In this document: positions 63,616 to 64,000 of the stretch, piece after piece | Layout of the letters: each line of letters starts with the position of its first letter | Numbering within the stretch: the stretch's first letter is position 1 | DNA from: an uncultured Psychrobacter sp. | GTDB lineage: Bacteria > Pseudomonadota > Gammaproteobacteria > Pseudomonadales > Moraxellaceae | Length of the DNA stretch: 64,000 bases | Direction of reading: 5' to 3' | Assembly: GCA_947501045.1 (NCBI GenBank) | Contig: CANMUI010000001.1 | Span: 682,001-746,000 of the forward strand | Notes under the pieces: model-generated | Told to the model about the DNA's origin: nothing | The model's input: only the letters and a program-made list of their open reading frames with translations | The model's database searches: none | Position numbers and translations under genes: made by a program

Positions 63616-63634
63616 ATTGATAATGCTTATCATT
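63616..63634. promoter_or_regulatory. Fur-box-like site 2
   Basis: ATTGATAATGCTTATCATT contains the near-perfect palindrome TGATAATGCTTATCA, 71 bases before the tonB start. It is well placed for iron repression of tonB. Confidence 0.7.
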
Positions 63635-63704
63635 TATATTATTATTAAGCCAATTTTTTCCTCTCTTTAAATTAGTCTTAATTATGATGAGATATTAGGG
63701 TGTT

Positions 63705-64000
63705 ATGGCTTCAACAACTATAGGCAAACCATCGCTCAAGCTGACTTCAATGGCAATCGGTATCGTAGTGATATTGCATGTACTAACAGCTATAGGTTTG
63801 ATCATGGTTAAACCTCCTACACCTATTACTGAATCGTTTCAGGCTACTGCGCCGCTGGAAATTGAGATGGTAACTTTGAATAATCAAGCAGAGGCAGTGG
63901 CAGCAGCAGAGAAGACTTTGGAGTCAGAAGCTGAGCCTGAACCTGAAGTACAGCCAGAACCGGAGCTTGAACCAGTAATTGAGCCAGAACCTGAGCCAGT
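63705..64000 (+). CDS. tonB: TonB energy transducer, N-terminal part (runs off the window)
   Basis: The frame from ATG 63705 stays open to the end, giving the first 98 residues. A short cytosolic start (MASTTIGKPSLKLTS) is followed by one hydrophobic helix (about residues 15-33, IGIVVILHVLTAIGLIMV). Then comes LEIEMVTL and a Glu-Pro-rich run (EPEPEVQPEPELEPVIEPEPEP), the periplasm-spanning segment of TonB. The C-terminal domain is outside. AGGGTG lies just before the ATG. It would energise the outer-membrane siderophore receptor that feeds the importer. exbB and exbD are expected downstream. Confidence 0.85.
   Translation, partial: MASTTIGKPSLKLTSMAIGIVVILHVLTAIGLIMVKPPTPITESFQATAPLEIEMVTLNNQAEAVAAAEKTLESEAEPEPEVQPEPELEPVIEPEPEP

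Noticed and set aside
1..64000. tRNA, rRNA, riboswitch or origin
   Set aside because: No cloverleaf, rRNA core motif, known riboswitch consensus or DnaA-box cluster could be recognised by reading.

Overview
The window looks like a chromosomal segment of a gammaproteobacterium of the Moraxellaceae, most likely Psychrobacter or a close relative. This is inferred from moderate GC content, the gene families present (GlpM, AceI-type PACE exporter, YjiH-type hut carrier, a trimeric autotransporter next to a SmpA/OmlA-type lipoprotein) and codon style; no rRNA or tRNA gene is present to confirm it.

Layout. 1-6.3 kb: housekeeping and stress genes (PACE exporter, DUF302 lipoprotein, glutathione-dependent formaldehyde dehydrogenase, DsbA-like protein, nitroreductase, GlpM, rhodanese). 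5.8-13.8 kb: a 2478-residue trimeric autotransporter adhesin and, downstream of it, a small BamE-like lipoprotein resembling the first half of TpgA. 14-18.2 kb: HdeD-like protein, an unknown membrane protein, a methyltransferase and NADP-glutamate dehydrogenase. 18.9-25.1 kb: four co-directional glycosyltransferases (a processive GT2, GT4, GT28-like, GT2 with a galactosyltransferase-type C-terminus) facing a fifth, divergent protein with weak sialyltransferase-like motifs. 25.4-25.9 kb: a double-PepSY protein.

26.1-34.6 kb: a complete histidine-utilisation cluster (hutU, YjiH-like carrier, hutH, hutG, hutI on the minus strand, hutC divergent) with a perfect palindrome TTGTATATACAA in the hutU-hutC gap. 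It is followed by a TcyABC-type amino-acid ABC importer and a DMT exporter. Histidine is degraded to glutamate, which links to gdhA in the same window.

38.6-49.7 kb: an orphan type VI secretion module of VgrG, DUF4123 adaptor, 1130-residue VasX-like pore-forming effector and a tandem array of polytopic membrane proteins (candidate immunity proteins). Two copies are intact or nearly so, a third has lost its N-terminal half, a fourth is a 22-codon stub, and a decayed IS3-family element sits in the array. This is the most unusual region.

49.8-58.8 kb: a urate/allantoin catabolic island (NCS2 and NCS1 transporters, puuD, hiuH, uraD, puuE, ureidoglycine aminohydrolase, allA) with a RutR-like TetR regulator and matching TGACCA-n2-TGGTCA operators. 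No allantoate-hydrolysing enzyme is in the window. 59.0-64.0 kb: a FatBCD/YclNOPQ-type siderophore ABC importer divergent from a truncated tonB, with two Fur-box-like sequences between them.
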